In this document: positions 1 to 7,264 of the stretch, piece by piece
How positions within the stretch are numbered: the stretch's first letter is position 1
How the letters are laid out: the number at the start of each line of letters is the position of its first letter
Source: Oscillospiraceae bacterium
GTDB lineage: Bacteria; Bacillota; Clostridia; Oscillospirales; Oscillospiraceae
Assembly: GCA_017457285.1 (NCBI GenBank)
Contig: JAFTHT010000049.1
Coordinates: 1 to 64,000 of the forward strand
Direction of reading: 5' to 3'
Length of the DNA: 64,000 nt
Made by a program: the position numbers and the translations under genes
Notes under the pieces: model-generated
What the model was told of the DNA's origin: nothing
Databases searched by the model: none
What the model saw: the letters and a program-made list of their open reading frames with translations, nothing else

Positions 1-220
1 CCCCGCCTGGCCCCTGGCCCCGGCCCCCTGGGCGCGCTGCGCGCGCGGGTGGGTCGCGACAAGCGCGCCCACAAGGGCCGCCTTTCGGCGGCATTGGCGG
101 AGACAGAATGGGTGTTTTTGGGGGCTTGCCCATGGAACCGGCTGCGTCCATCAATCAGGCGTTTTTACCCGCCCCGCCCTGGTCCCGCCCTTGGCGTGGC
201 CCTGGCGGGTGCCCGTCGAA
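1..220. other. GC-rich non-coding stretch at left edge
   Basis: This stretch is much richer in G and C than the rest of the window and full of short C and G runs. It holds a hairpin GCCGCC-TTTC-GGCGGC near 79-94. Reading frames stay open here only because stops are rare in such sequence; none has a convincing ribosome binding site or a recognisable product. It may be the tail of a feature lying outside the window. Confidence 0.4.
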
Positions 221-223
221 CCC

Positions 224-252
224 TTGACAAAATCGTCATGTCCTGCAATAAT
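224..252 (+). promoter_or_regulatory. Sigma-A type promoter for the 72-aa orphan gene
   Basis: A perfect -35 box TTGACA (224-229) is followed after 17 bp by AATAAT (247-252), five of six matches to TATAAT. The site lies about 45 bp upstream of the ATG at 298, which has a strong GGGAGGTGAT ribosome binding site at 281-290. Confidence 0.7.
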
Positions 253-297
253 AGAAACAAGGGATGGGGCGTGTACCGCCCGGGAGGTGATACGCAA

Positions 298-516
298 ATG
301 ACGCAGCGACAGCTAAATATGACACAGAGCATTATTGAGGGCCTGGAGCTCGCCCGGCAGGATTTCGGCGGGCCCGGCGGACATCGGAAGATGATGGAGG
401 TATTGCAGGATACCCTGTACGCGGAGGACTACCGCGCCTATTCGGTTGGGCACCTGGCCTACCTCGCCGCCGCCATGCTCGCCTGGAAGGACGCCGGGAG
501 CCCGGACTTTTCGTGA
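298..516 (+). CDS. Small hypothetical protein, 72 aa
   Basis: The ATG at 298 is chosen because GGGAGGTGAT lies seven bases upstream and a near-consensus promoter precedes it; the frame is open further upstream only through the GC-rich leader. The product is soluble-looking, with no membrane segment, signal peptide or cysteine. It has an amphipathic N-terminal helix, a Gly-rich turn (GGPGGH) and an Ala-rich C-terminal helix with Tyr and Trp residues. I do not recognise a family. Its own promoter and good ribosome binding site argue that it is a real, singly transcribed gene. Confidence 0.6.
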   Translation: MTQRQLNMTQSIIEGLELARQDFGGPGGHRKMMEVLQDTLYAEDYRAYSVGHLAYLAAAMLAWKDAGSPDFS

Positions 517-592
517 CCCTCTCCGGCCCGGCAACCCGCCGGGCCGCGTTGCGGCCCTAGGCGATTGACAGTCCTGAAATTGTCAACTGGAC

Positions 593-743
593 TTGTCAAA
601 AAATGCGAGAGCGGCATAAACCGCCACCCTTCGGGCGCGGATTATGCTAGATTTGGGTTACGTCGCTCGCGGCAGCGGGCTCCTTCCGGGGAACCAGGAC
701 GCAGAAAAGGCCATCCAGCTTGAAAGCAGGATGGCCTTTTTTT
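593..743 (+). ncRNA. Candidate structured small RNA ending in a terminator
   Basis: Between the orphan gene and pfkA lie three stem-loops in a row. In the first, GCATAA (614-619) pairs with TTATGC (642-647), enclosing CCGC/GCGG and CCC-TTC-GGG. The second is at about 661-702, with CGCT/AGCG and TCCT/AGGA arms. The third is the terminator at 707-743. TTGTCA (593-598) with CATAAA (615-620) is a weak promoter candidate that overlaps the first stem. No open frame or start signal is present. The family is not recognised; it does not match the conserved core of SRP RNA or RNase P RNA. A long leader of unknown role is an alternative. Confidence 0.35.
705..743 (+). terminator. Rho-independent terminator
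   Basis: A 10-bp perfect stem AAGGCCATCC (707-716) / GGATGGCCTT (729-738) is followed by a run of T. It ends whatever transcript covers 600-700. Confidence 0.85.
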
Positions 744-804
744 GGGGCCTGTGCGCCGCCCCCGCAAGCCATCCTAGACTTGATACAAAGACATTACACC
801 GCCC

Positions 805-836
805 AACGCAACAAAACATCGTTATTTTGTTGCGTT
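805..836. promoter_or_regulatory. Perfect 12-bp inverted repeat upstream of pfkA
   Basis: AACGCAACAAAA (805-816) and TTTTGTTGCGTT (825-836) are perfect inverted arms around an 8-nt loop. The stem is AT-rich and lacks a following T run beyond its own arm, so an operator-like site is as likely as a terminator. It lies about 150 bp upstream of the pfkA promoter. The factor that would bind it is unknown. Confidence 0.45.
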
Positions 837-983
837 AGATGCGTTTACAGTATATCACTATTCCCTCAAAAAGTCAAGCGGCTTCCCTCTTCCTTAAGAA
901 TCGGCAGGGTTACGTTCAGTCTTGTTTTTGTTCACAATGGTGTTATTTTTCTGAAATTCAACCGGATATTTGTGAAATTCTAC

Positions 984-1012
984 TTTACTTTTTCTCCCTT
1001 TGGCGGTACAAT
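984..1012 (+). promoter_or_regulatory. pfkA promoter
   Basis: TTTACT (984-989), a 17-bp spacer and TACAAT (1007-1012) precede the pfkA ribosome binding site AGGAGG (1042-1047). The untranslated leader is about 37 nt. Confidence 0.65.
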
Positions 1013-1055
1013 AGGAAGGTAAAAAACTGATACATCCTGTCAGGAGGAATTTATC

Positions 1056-2027
1056 ATGAGTGTTAAACGTATTGGCGTTCTTACCAGCGGCGGCGATGCG
1101 CCGGGTATGAATCCCTGTGTCCGGGCGGTTGTCCGTACTGCCCTGTACCATGGCGTGGAGTGCTATGGCATTCGCCGTGGTTGGAACGGTCTGATTACCG
1201 GCGATATCATTCGTCTGGACGAAAAGAGCGTTTCCCATACCATCAACCGTGGCGGTACCATTCTCTATACTGCCCGCAGCAAGGAATTTATGACCGAAGA
1301 AGGCCAGCGCAAGGCTGTCTCCACCTGCAAATTCCTGGGGCTGGACAGCATCATTGCCATCGGCGGCGACGGCACCTTCCGGGGCGCCCGGGCCCTCTCC
1401 AAGTATGGTATCAATGTCATCGGCATCCCTGGCACCATCGATAACGATATCAGCTGCACCCACTACTGCATCGGCTTCGATACCGCGGCCAATACCGCCA
1501 TTCAGTGCATCGATAAGCTGCGGGACACCATGCAGTCCCACGAGCGTTGCTCCGTGGTTGAGGTCATGGGCCGCAACGCCGGTTACCTGGCTATGTATGT
1601 GGGCCTGGCTGTGGGCGCTACCGCTGTCCTGGTTCCCGAAGAGGAAATCGATTTTGAGCGGGATGTGATTGAAAAGATTCGTCAGGCCCGGTTCAATGGC
1701 TTTACCCATTACATGATCGTTGTGGCCGAGGGCGCCGGTTCTGCCAATGATATCGCCGCTAAAATCAAGGAAGCCATTGATTTGGATCCCCGTGTGACGG
1801 TTCTGGGTCACATTCAGCGTGGTGGCGTGCCCAATGCCCGTGACCGTGTCAACGCCACCAAAATGGGTTATCTGGCCGTGGAGCTGCTGCTGGCGGGCAA
1901 GACCAATCGCATTGTCTGCACCCACGACGGCGGATTTACCGATGTGGATATGGACGAAGGCCTCGACATGAAGAAGGGCATTCAGAAGATGGAAGTGGAC
2001 GTTTTGCGGGCCATGACCGGTATCTGA
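1056..2027 (+). CDS. pfkA: 6-phosphofructokinase, ATP-dependent
   Basis: This enzyme phosphorylates fructose 6-phosphate to fructose 1,6-bisphosphate, the committed step of glycolysis, in the cytosol. The 323 residues match the usual bacterial PfkA length. Visible motifs are the N-terminal phosphate loop LTSGGDAPGMN (9-19), the nucleotide loop GGDGT (103-107), the catalytic TIDND (127-131) and the substrate-binding stretches MGRNAG and HIQRGG. Gly after GGD, rather than Asp, points to ATP and not pyrophosphate as donor. The start has AGGAGG eight bases upstream. The gene is monocistronic, with its own promoter and a strong terminator. The adjacent pyk found in some Firmicutes is absent. Confidence 0.97.
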   Translation: MSVKRIGVLTSGGDAPGMNPCVRAVVRTALYHGVECYGIRRGWNGLITGDIIRLDEKSVSHTINRGGTILYTARSKEFMTEEGQRKAVSTCKFLGLDSIIAIGGDGTFRGARALSKYGINVIGIPGTIDNDISCTHYCIGFDTAANTAIQCIDKLRDTMQSHERCSVVEVMGRNAGYLAMYVGLAVGATAVLVPEEEIDFERDVIEKIRQARFNGFTHYMIVVAEGAGSANDIAAKIKEAIDLDPRVTVLGHIQRGGVPNARDRVNATKMGYLAVELLLAGKTNRIVCTHDGGFTDVDMDEGLDMKKGIQKMEVDVLRAMTGI

Positions 2028-2050
2028 TTCCCCTCTCCCCTATCTATACG

Positions 2051-2082
2051 CTGCCAGTTCCTTTGGGACTGGCAGTTTTTTA
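2051..2082 (+). terminator. pfkA terminator
   Basis: CTGCCAGTTCC and GGGACTGGCAG form an 11-bp stem with a TTT loop, followed by six T. Confidence 0.9.
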
Positions 2083-2085
2083 TGC

Positions 2086-2118
2086 AAAAACCGACCTGCA
2101 CGTCGCAGGTCGGTTTTT
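2086..2118 (-). terminator. xerD terminator overlapping its stop codon
   Basis: AAAAACCGACCTGC (2086-2099) and GCAGGTCGGTTTTT (2105-2118) form a 14-bp stem. The A/T ends make it usable in both directions. The xerD stop codon (2117-2119) lies in the stem. Confidence 0.85.
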
Positions 2119-2995
2119 ATGCTTTGGGATGGCATTTTTCATAGACGGATTTCAGCTTTTGGTTGACCATGTGAGTATACATCTGGGTGGAAGAAATGTC
2201 GCTGTGGCCCATCAATTCTTGCAGGGAGCCCAAATCGGCGCCGTTTTCCAGAAGATGCACCGCAAAGCTGTGCCGCAGGGTGTGAGGCGTGATTTCCTTT
2301 TCGATATGAGCGGTGGACTGGTAGTGCTTCAGAATCTTCCAGAAGCCCTGGCGGCTCATCCGCACGCCGCTGATGTTCACAAACAGGGCCGTTTCATCGC
2401 CGGAGGCAATCATGGTTTCCCGGATATCCCGCAGGTAAACGGACAGCGCCCGCAGCGCACCGGGGTACAGCGGAATGGCCCTGGTTTTCTTAGTGCCGGC
2501 ACATTTAATGATGCCCAAATCCAGGTTCACATCGTCCACATTCAGCTCAATCAGCTCGGATACCCGAATGCCGGTGGCGTACATGACCTCAAGCATCGCC
2601 TTATCCCGGCAGCCCTTGGCATCCAAATTGGAGGGTTGGGACAGCAGCAGCTCAATTTCATGACCGGTGAGGATCTGAGGGAGCTTCTTCTCTCCCCTGT
2701 CCACATGGATATCGAACACGGGCGTCTTTTCCACAAAACCGGAGGACACCAAGTACCCATAGAAATTCTTCAGACTGGCAAGGCTCCGGGAAACGGTGGC
2801 GCCGGAGCGGCCCTCGTCCTCCAGATGGGACAGGTACTCGCTGATATTCAGTTGTGACGCATCCTGAATGGCCACATCCTTGGGAAGCCAACCGGCGAAC
2901 TGCCGAATATCCCGCATATAGGACGCAACCGTGTTGGAGGATGCCTGCTTTACCTTGGACAGGTAATTTTCATAGGCGCAGATCAAATCCAACAT
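2117..2995 (-). CDS. xerD: Site-specific tyrosine recombinase XerD
   Basis: XerC/XerD-type recombinases resolve chromosome dimers at dif sites before cell division. The 292-residue protein has an N-terminal SAM-like core-binding domain (about 1-85) and a C-terminal catalytic domain. The catalytic set is complete: Arg144 (in ATGIRVSE), Lys169 or 170, His238 and Arg241 (in HTLRH), His264 (in GHSD) and the nucleophile Tyr273 (in MYTH). Full length and no adjacent excisionase or integration signature argue for the housekeeping XerD role rather than a phage integrase. The membrane protein at 3020-3628 lies just upstream with a 24-bp gap and may be co-transcribed. Confidence 0.9.
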   Translation of the reverse strand: MLDLICAYENYLSKVKQASSNTVASYMRDIRQFAGWLPKDVAIQDASQLNISEYLSHLEDEGRSGATVSRSLASLKNFYGYLVSSGFVEKTPVFDIHVDRGEKKLPQILTGHEIELLLSQPSNLDAKGCRDKAMLEVMYATGIRVSELIELNVDDVNLDLGIIKCAGTKKTRAIPLYPGALRALSVYLRDIRETMIASGDETALFVNISGVRMSRQGFWKILKHYQSTAHIEKEITPHTLRHSFAVHLLENGADLGSLQELMGHSDISSTQMYTHMVNQKLKSVYEKCHPKA

Positions 2996-3019
2996 GAAAT
3001 CCAGTACCTTTCCTCTATC

Positions 3020-3628
3020 TTACCCCAAAATTGAAACTAAAAAGGGTGAAATCACCCAAAAATCAAAAGAGAAAACCATCAATGCCGCAATCAAACAAAG
3101 GAATAATTCCCAATCAGACCTTCGCTCGTACAGATGCCGAACCCAATAAAGAAACAGCACCGGAATCAGCAAACAATCGGAAAACAGGAACAAGAAACGA
3201 ACCAACCAGCTCCCCTGGCCAAAGGCCAAAATAACACCAAAGGAACAAAAACCGAAGGAGAAAGCCTTTGCGCCACAGACAAACAGCAGCAGCCATGTTT
3301 CCCGCAGATAAACCGCAAGACCGGAAAACAAAAAGGGCCCAACGCAGGCGGACAGCATCTCCCAGAGCGAGGGTGCCATCCGGGCGGCCCCGTAAAAGTT
3401 GGCTCCAATGCCCTGACACCGCAGGGCTGCCAATATGCCGAACAGCAAGCCGAAACACCAGACCATCGCCAGAAGTGGCAAGGCTACCTTGGGCCAAATG
3501 TACCAAATTCTGTGGCGTAACGACTTTTTCACCCTTTGCACCCCTTCAAAAACACTTCCGGCCGTGAAAACGGAGCATAGCATTGGGAGTGGATGAAAAA
3601 GGGCGTAAAACACCCCTTTGATTCGCAT
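3020..3628 (-). CDS. Polytopic membrane protein of unknown function upstream of xerD
   Basis: The 202-residue product is strongly hydrophobic, with about five membrane segments and short charged loops. I recognise no catalytic motif. In Bacillus the gene upstream of xerD is spoIIM (with fur between); that is a positional resemblance only, and I do not see a SpoIIM signature. The start is uncertain. The frame is open back to a TTG at 3655, but ATG at 3626-3628 is the first good codon. A promoter-like TTGAAA-17-TATAGT ends only about 10 bp before it, so the message may be nearly leaderless or start from a promoter further upstream. Confidence 0.6.
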   Translation of the reverse strand: MRIKGVFYALFHPLPMLCSVFTAGSVFEGVQRVKKSLRHRIWYIWPKVALPLLAMVWCFGLLFGILAALRCQGIGANFYGAARMAPSLWEMLSACVGPFLFSGLAVYLRETWLLLFVCGAKAFSFGFCSFGVILAFGQGSWLVRFLFLFSDCLLIPVLFLYWVRHLYERRSDWELFLCLIAALMVFSFDFWVISPFLVSILG

Positions 3629-3896
3629 TGCTTGAATACTATACTCCAAAATCAATTATTTTTCAAGAGATTTTGAATACGATTAAGATTTTTGTAAATT
3701 ATGCCGAATTTTATGTCAACACAATTATGTCAACTCTGGATACCTCCAGTGAATATGTTTTTATCATTTTCAACTATTTATCAATATATTGGCGTTTTGG
3801 CGATACCTTATCCACTAAATGTTGATTTTGCAAGTTTTCTTGCAAGGCGTCTACGCACTAATCGTTTCTGGAATCAGTTCAGTCGATTTGTACAAC
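3629..3896. other. AT-rich intergenic region with promoter-like sites
   Basis: This 268-bp AT-rich stretch separates two minus-strand genes. On the minus strand it carries two overlapping TTGACA boxes (about 3710-3730) and, nearer the gene, TTGAAA with TATAGT (-10 at 3638-3643). No coding frame or stable RNA is evident. Confidence 0.4.
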
Positions 3897-4325
3897 TTAA
3901 CGAGGGCGGTATTTTTTCATCGGTTTGAAGCGCTTTTTCTCCCCTCTCAATCCTACTGCCGCAGACACACCGATACCCAGAAGAGTCAACAAAGCTGTGG
4001 TCCCCATACCGGAATACTGCCCTCCAAAGAACAATGCGGTGATTCCCAGCATCGTCGCGTAATACACCCCCCCTACGCCCGCACAAACAACCAGCCAACG
4101 GTGCTTTACAGCCAGAGCCGCTGTAAGGGCTCCCACAGCTACAGATAACGGCACAATTACCATTGCGCCGGCACCGATTGCATTCTCTCCAACCTTCCCA
4201 TTCAGCACCAAGCTGGCCAATACGCCCACCGCGGCAATAGTGATGGTCACGCTGACAATAAGCCCAATTCCCAGCCCCGCTGGCAGCGACATCGCTTTGC
4301 CTGTAACCTTTCGATTTTTGACCAT
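3897..4325 (-). CDS. TIGR04086-like four-helix membrane protein
   Basis: The 142-residue product has four predicted membrane helices rich in Gly and Ala, a short basic N-terminus (MVKNRKVTGK) and a basic C-terminal tail (KKRFKPMKKYRPR). Length, helix pattern and tail resemble the TIGR04086 (YrzE-like) membrane family of spore-forming Firmicutes, whose function is not established. The ATG at 4325 has GGGGAG upstream. The gene is separated from the mutase upstream by a strong terminator, so it probably has its own promoter or depends on read-through. Confidence 0.6.
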   Translation of the reverse strand: MVKNRKVTGKAMSLPAGLGIGLIVSVTITIAAVGVLASLVLNGKVGENAIGAGAMVIVPLSVAVGALTAALAVKHRWLVVCAGVGGVYYATMLGITALFFGGQYSGMGTTALLTLLGIGVSAAVGLRGEKKRFKPMKKYRPR

Positions 4326-4369
4326 TCCCCTCTCCCCTTTCGTTCCAATCTATGTGACTCCAGAAACAA

Positions 4370-4401
4370 AAAGAACCGGAGCAGACACTTGTCTGCTCCG
4401 G
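4370..4401 (-). terminator. Terminator of the phosphohexose mutase gene
   Basis: CCGGAGCAGACA (4376-4387) and TGTCTGCTCCGG (4390-4401) form a 12-bp stem with a 2-nt loop. On the minus strand the stem is followed by TTCTTTTTG. Confidence 0.9.
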
Positions 4402-4417
4402 TAAACGGGATTCTTGA

Positions 4418-6115
4418 TTAGACGGACATCTGCGCCACCATGGCATCCAGAAGGGCCTTCGCGGCCTCTTTGGTTTCGCCAACGGCGGTGTAGTAGAACT
4501 TGACCTTGGGCTCGGTACCAGAGGGACGGGCAATGACACTACCCTTATCGCCCAGCAGGAATTCCAGAACATTGGACTTCGGCAGGTTGATGACAGCTTC
4601 TTCGCCGGTAGCCAGATTCTTAGCAACGCTGGCCTTATAATCCCGGACACCGGTAACGGCAGCGCCGCCGATGGAGGCAGGCACCTGGGCCCGGAGGTCG
4701 GCCATCATCTTGGCGGCCTTCTCCATAGCGTCAGCGCCAGTCAGCTCGATACTCTGGACATGGGCCAGGTAGAAGCCATACTTCTTATAAACGTCCTCCA
4801 GGGCATCCAGAATGTTCTTGCCCTGGTTCTTCAAGCTGGCTGCCAGCTCGCAGACCAGCATGGAGGCCACAATAGCATCCTTATCCCGGGCGTAAGTGCC
4901 CTTCAGGTAGCCACAGCTCTCCTCAAAGCCGAACATGAACTTATATTCTTCGCCCTTGTTCTCCAGCTCCAGGATCTCACCGCCGATGTACTTAAAGCCC
5001 GTAAGGACTGCCTTCATGGTCACGCCGTAGTGGGCAGCAATCCGGTCAGCCAGAGGGGAAGAAACGATGGAACGGACGGTGATGGCACCCTCAGGGATAT
5101 CGTTCTTGGCGGTACGGGCCTTCAGAACGTAATCCAGCAGCATGAAGCCCAGTTCGTTGCCGGAGAGCTTCACGAAGCCGCCCTTACCATCAGGCACGGC
5201 GATGGCCACACGGTCTGCATCCGGATCGGTGCCCAGAATCACATCGCAGGGAGCGGTGCGGGCCACCTTGTAGCTCTCGTTCAGCGCGGCATCCGTCTCG
5301 GGGTTGGGGTATTCACAGGTCTTGAAATCACCATCGGGCTTGGCCTGGCATTCCACGGTGGTGATATTCACGCCCAGCTTACCCAGGACCGCATGGACAG
5401 GCTCCATGCCGGTGCCGCACAGGGGGGTGTAGACAATATTCAGGCCAGCGGCCTTCAGCATTTCGGGATCCACAGCCTCATTCAGCACGGTCTCGTAATA
5501 CTTCTCCCACAGGTCCTGGCCGATGTAGGAAATCAGGCCCTCTGCCATGTAGGCATAAAAGGACTTGGTTTCGGGGACGAAGAAAGGAATGGTGCTAATC
5601 TTCTCGGTGACAATGGCGGCAGGCTCGTCGGTCATCTGGCAGCCGTCAGGGCCATAGCACTTCACGCCGTTGTAGGCACCAGCGTTATGGCTGGCAGAAA
5701 TGACAATACCGCAACCGCAGCCCAGCTGGCGGACAGCAAAGGACAGCATGGGAGTGGGTGCCAGGCGATCGTAGAGCCAGGTTTCAATGCCTGCCTCCGC
5801 AAAGGCCACCGCGCAAACCTCCGCGAAAAGCTGAGAATTGTGCCGGGAATCGTAGCCAATGGCGGCCTTCTTGGGCAGGTCGGTGGAAGCCAACCAGGCA
5901 GCCATGCCCTGAGCGGCACGGCGAACGGTGTAGCGGTTCAGCCGGTTGCTGCCGGCGCCCATGATGCCACGCATACCGGCGGTGCCGAACTGCAGGTCGC
6001 TGCCGAAGCGGCCCTTCAGTTCCTCGGCATCCTCTCGAATGGCAGCCAACTCCGCCTTCACATCGGCAGGCAAATCGGCATTGCACCAGAACTCATAGCG
6101 TTCCATATAATTCAT
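4418..6115 (-). CDS. pgcA: Phosphoglucomutase / phosphomannomutase family protein
   Basis: The enzyme interconverts hexose 1- and 6-phosphates, linking glycolysis to sugar nucleotide and cell-wall precursor synthesis. The 565-residue length and four-domain order fit the Bacillus PgcA type. Visible motifs are GTAGMRGIMG near the start, the active-site serine loop SASHN, the metal loop DPDADR, the sugar-binding FGFEESCG and the phosphate-binding RPSGTEPK near the C-terminus. The ATG at 6115 is preferred over an upstream in-frame codon at 6148 because GGAGG sits nine bases before it and the family begins there. Substrate preference, glucose or mannose, cannot be read from the sequence. Confidence 0.93.
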   Translation of the reverse strand: MNYMERYEFWCNADLPADVKAELAAIREDAEELKGRFGSDLQFGTAGMRGIMGAGSNRLNRYTVRRAAQGMAAWLASTDLPKKAAIGYDSRHNSQLFAEVCAVAFAEAGIETWLYDRLAPTPMLSFAVRQLGCGCGIVISASHNAGAYNGVKCYGPDGCQMTDEPAAIVTEKISTIPFFVPETKSFYAYMAEGLISYIGQDLWEKYYETVLNEAVDPEMLKAAGLNIVYTPLCGTGMEPVHAVLGKLGVNITTVECQAKPDGDFKTCEYPNPETDAALNESYKVARTAPCDVILGTDPDADRVAIAVPDGKGGFVKLSGNELGFMLLDYVLKARTAKNDIPEGAITVRSIVSSPLADRIAAHYGVTMKAVLTGFKYIGGEILELENKGEEYKFMFGFEESCGYLKGTYARDKDAIVASMLVCELAASLKNQGKNILDALEDVYKKYGFYLAHVQSIELTGADAMEKAAKMMADLRAQVPASIGGAAVTGVRDYKASVAKNLATGEEAVINLPKSNVLEFLLGDKGSVIARPSGTEPKVKFYYTAVGETKEAAKALLDAMVAQMSV

Positions 6116-6130
6116 TTCGTAAATCCTCCA

Positions 6131-6170
6131 TTCTAAAAAACAGCTCAAAAGTTGGGCTTTTGAGCTGTTT
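6131..6170 (-). terminator. Terminator of the coiled-coil gene, just before the mutase gene
   Basis: AAACAGCTCAAAAG (6138-6151) and CTTTTGAGCTGTTT (6157-6170) form a 14-bp stem followed on the minus strand by TTTTTTAG. It ends only about 20 bp before the mutase start, leaving no room for a separate promoter, so it may act as an attenuator. Confidence 0.8.
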
Positions 6171-6180
6171 GTGACATTTA

Positions 6181-6684
6181 TTAGCCCTTGCCCTCCAGGG
6201 CGGCGGCATCCTTCTGCATCTGAGCGGCGGCAAGCTGATTAAACTTGGCACGGGTCTCCTCAACATCCTTCAGGGACTGCTCAATGGCCTTCTGGGTTTG
6301 CAGCAGGGCGTTGTCCATGTACTCATTGCTGACCTTCCGCAGACCGGCAATCTGAGCCTGGGTCTGGGCAACCATATCGGCGCAGCGGCGCTTGGCTTCC
6401 TCAAAGATGGGCTCCTTGGACACCAGATGCTCCGCATCCTCCTGGGCCTTCTTGATGATATTCTCTGCTTCCCGGCGAGCCTGGCCAATCAGTTCGCTGC
6501 GGCTCTCCACGATGGTACGGGACTGCTTCAGCTCGGCGGGGAGCTGGGCGATGATCTCATCCAGCATATCCAGCACCTTATCCCGCTCCAGGATGCACTT
6601 GTCGGAAGACAGAGGCATGGACCGGGCATCCTGCACCATATCGTACAGGGTAGTAATCAAATCTTCAATATGTTTCTCGTTCAT
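6181..6684 (-). CDS. Coiled-coil protein, ATP-synthase b/H-subunit-like, unknown function
   Basis: The 167 residues are almost all charged alpha-helix with heptad-like hydrophobic spacing from about residue 40 to 155, and no membrane segment. Proteins of this kind next to rsmD in Clostridia are often labelled ATPase or V-type H-subunit-like because of the coiled coil; that label carries no functional evidence. The ATG at 6684 has AAGGAGG nine bases upstream. rsmD lies 23 bp upstream on the same strand, so the two are probably co-transcribed. Confidence 0.75.
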   Translation of the reverse strand: MNEKHIEDLITTLYDMVQDARSMPLSSDKCILERDKVLDMLDEIIAQLPAELKQSRTIVESRSELIGQARREAENIIKKAQEDAEHLVSKEPIFEEAKRRCADMVAQTQAQIAGLRKVSNEYMDNALLQTQKAIEQSLKDVEETRAKFNQLAAAQMQKDAAALEGKG

Positions 6685-6707
6685 TTGGAATTCCTCCTTG
6701 ACGTAAT

Positions 6708-7262
6708 TTACAAATCGGCCGAATCCTTTCGATAAAGGGTCAGCAAAGTCTTGCCGTATTTATAATCCTTGGACCGGGTATATCCCGAAAAAGTCCATGG
6801 CAAGTCCTTCCCCAACGGGCGCTCTGCAACTATTATACCACCATCTCGCAAAATGTCAATTTCCGTGATGCGTTTTAGTGAATTTTCTAGAAAAACTTCT
6901 GCGTATGGGGGGTCTAACAGAATAATATCAAACTGCTCGCGGCAGCGGCTCAGGTAAGAAAGATAGTCCGAACGCACAACGAGGGCCTCGGATTCCAGCT
7001 TGGTGCGCCGCAGATTTTCCTTAATCAGGCGACAGGCATCCTCCCGTTCGTCCACGAAAACTGCTTTTTTCGCCCCACGGCTGAGCGCTTCAATGCCAAG
7101 CTGGCCGGTGCCGCCAAACAGATCCAGAACCATGGCGCCGGGCAAATCAAATTGAATGATGCTGAACAGCGCTTCCTTCACCCGGTCGGTGGTGGGACGG
7201 GTCTGCATTCCGTCGGGGGTTTTCAGGGCCACTCCCCTGGCCTTTCCGGTGATGACACGCAT
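6708..7262 (-). CDS. rsmD: 16S rRNA (guanine(966)-N2)-methyltransferase
   Basis: This SAM-dependent enzyme methylates G966 of 16S rRNA in the small subunit. The 184-residue protein shows the family start MRVITGKARG, a substrate region TRPTTDRVKEALF, the SAM loop DLFGGTGQLGIEA and the catalytic DPPY motif (in ILLDPPYAE). The ATG at 7262 lies two bases after the uvrC stop, with AAAGGAGG inside the uvrC end, indicating translational coupling. The coaD gene that often follows rsmD is not present here. Confidence 0.93.
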   Translation of the reverse strand: MRVITGKARGVALKTPDGMQTRPTTDRVKEALFSIIQFDLPGAMVLDLFGGTGQLGIEALSRGAKKAVFVDEREDACRLIKENLRRTKLESEALVVRSDYLSYLSRCREQFDIILLDPPYAEVFLENSLKRITEIDILRDGGIIVAERPLGKDLPWTFSGYTRSKDYKYGKTLLTLYRKDSADL

Positions 7263-7264
7263 GG

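Noticed and set aside
1..200. Possible RNase P RNA from a GACAGAA string near 101
   Set aside because: The flanking conserved regions of RNase P RNA are missing.
640..705. Possible SRP RNA because of a CTCCTTCCGG string
   Set aside because: The conserved asymmetric loop and GGAAG-A-AGCAGC core of SRP RNA are not present on either strand, and the folding differs.
2117..2995. Tyrosine recombinase as sign of an integrated phage or element
   Set aside because: It has the length and context of housekeeping XerD, with no attachment-site duplication, excisionase or phage genes nearby.
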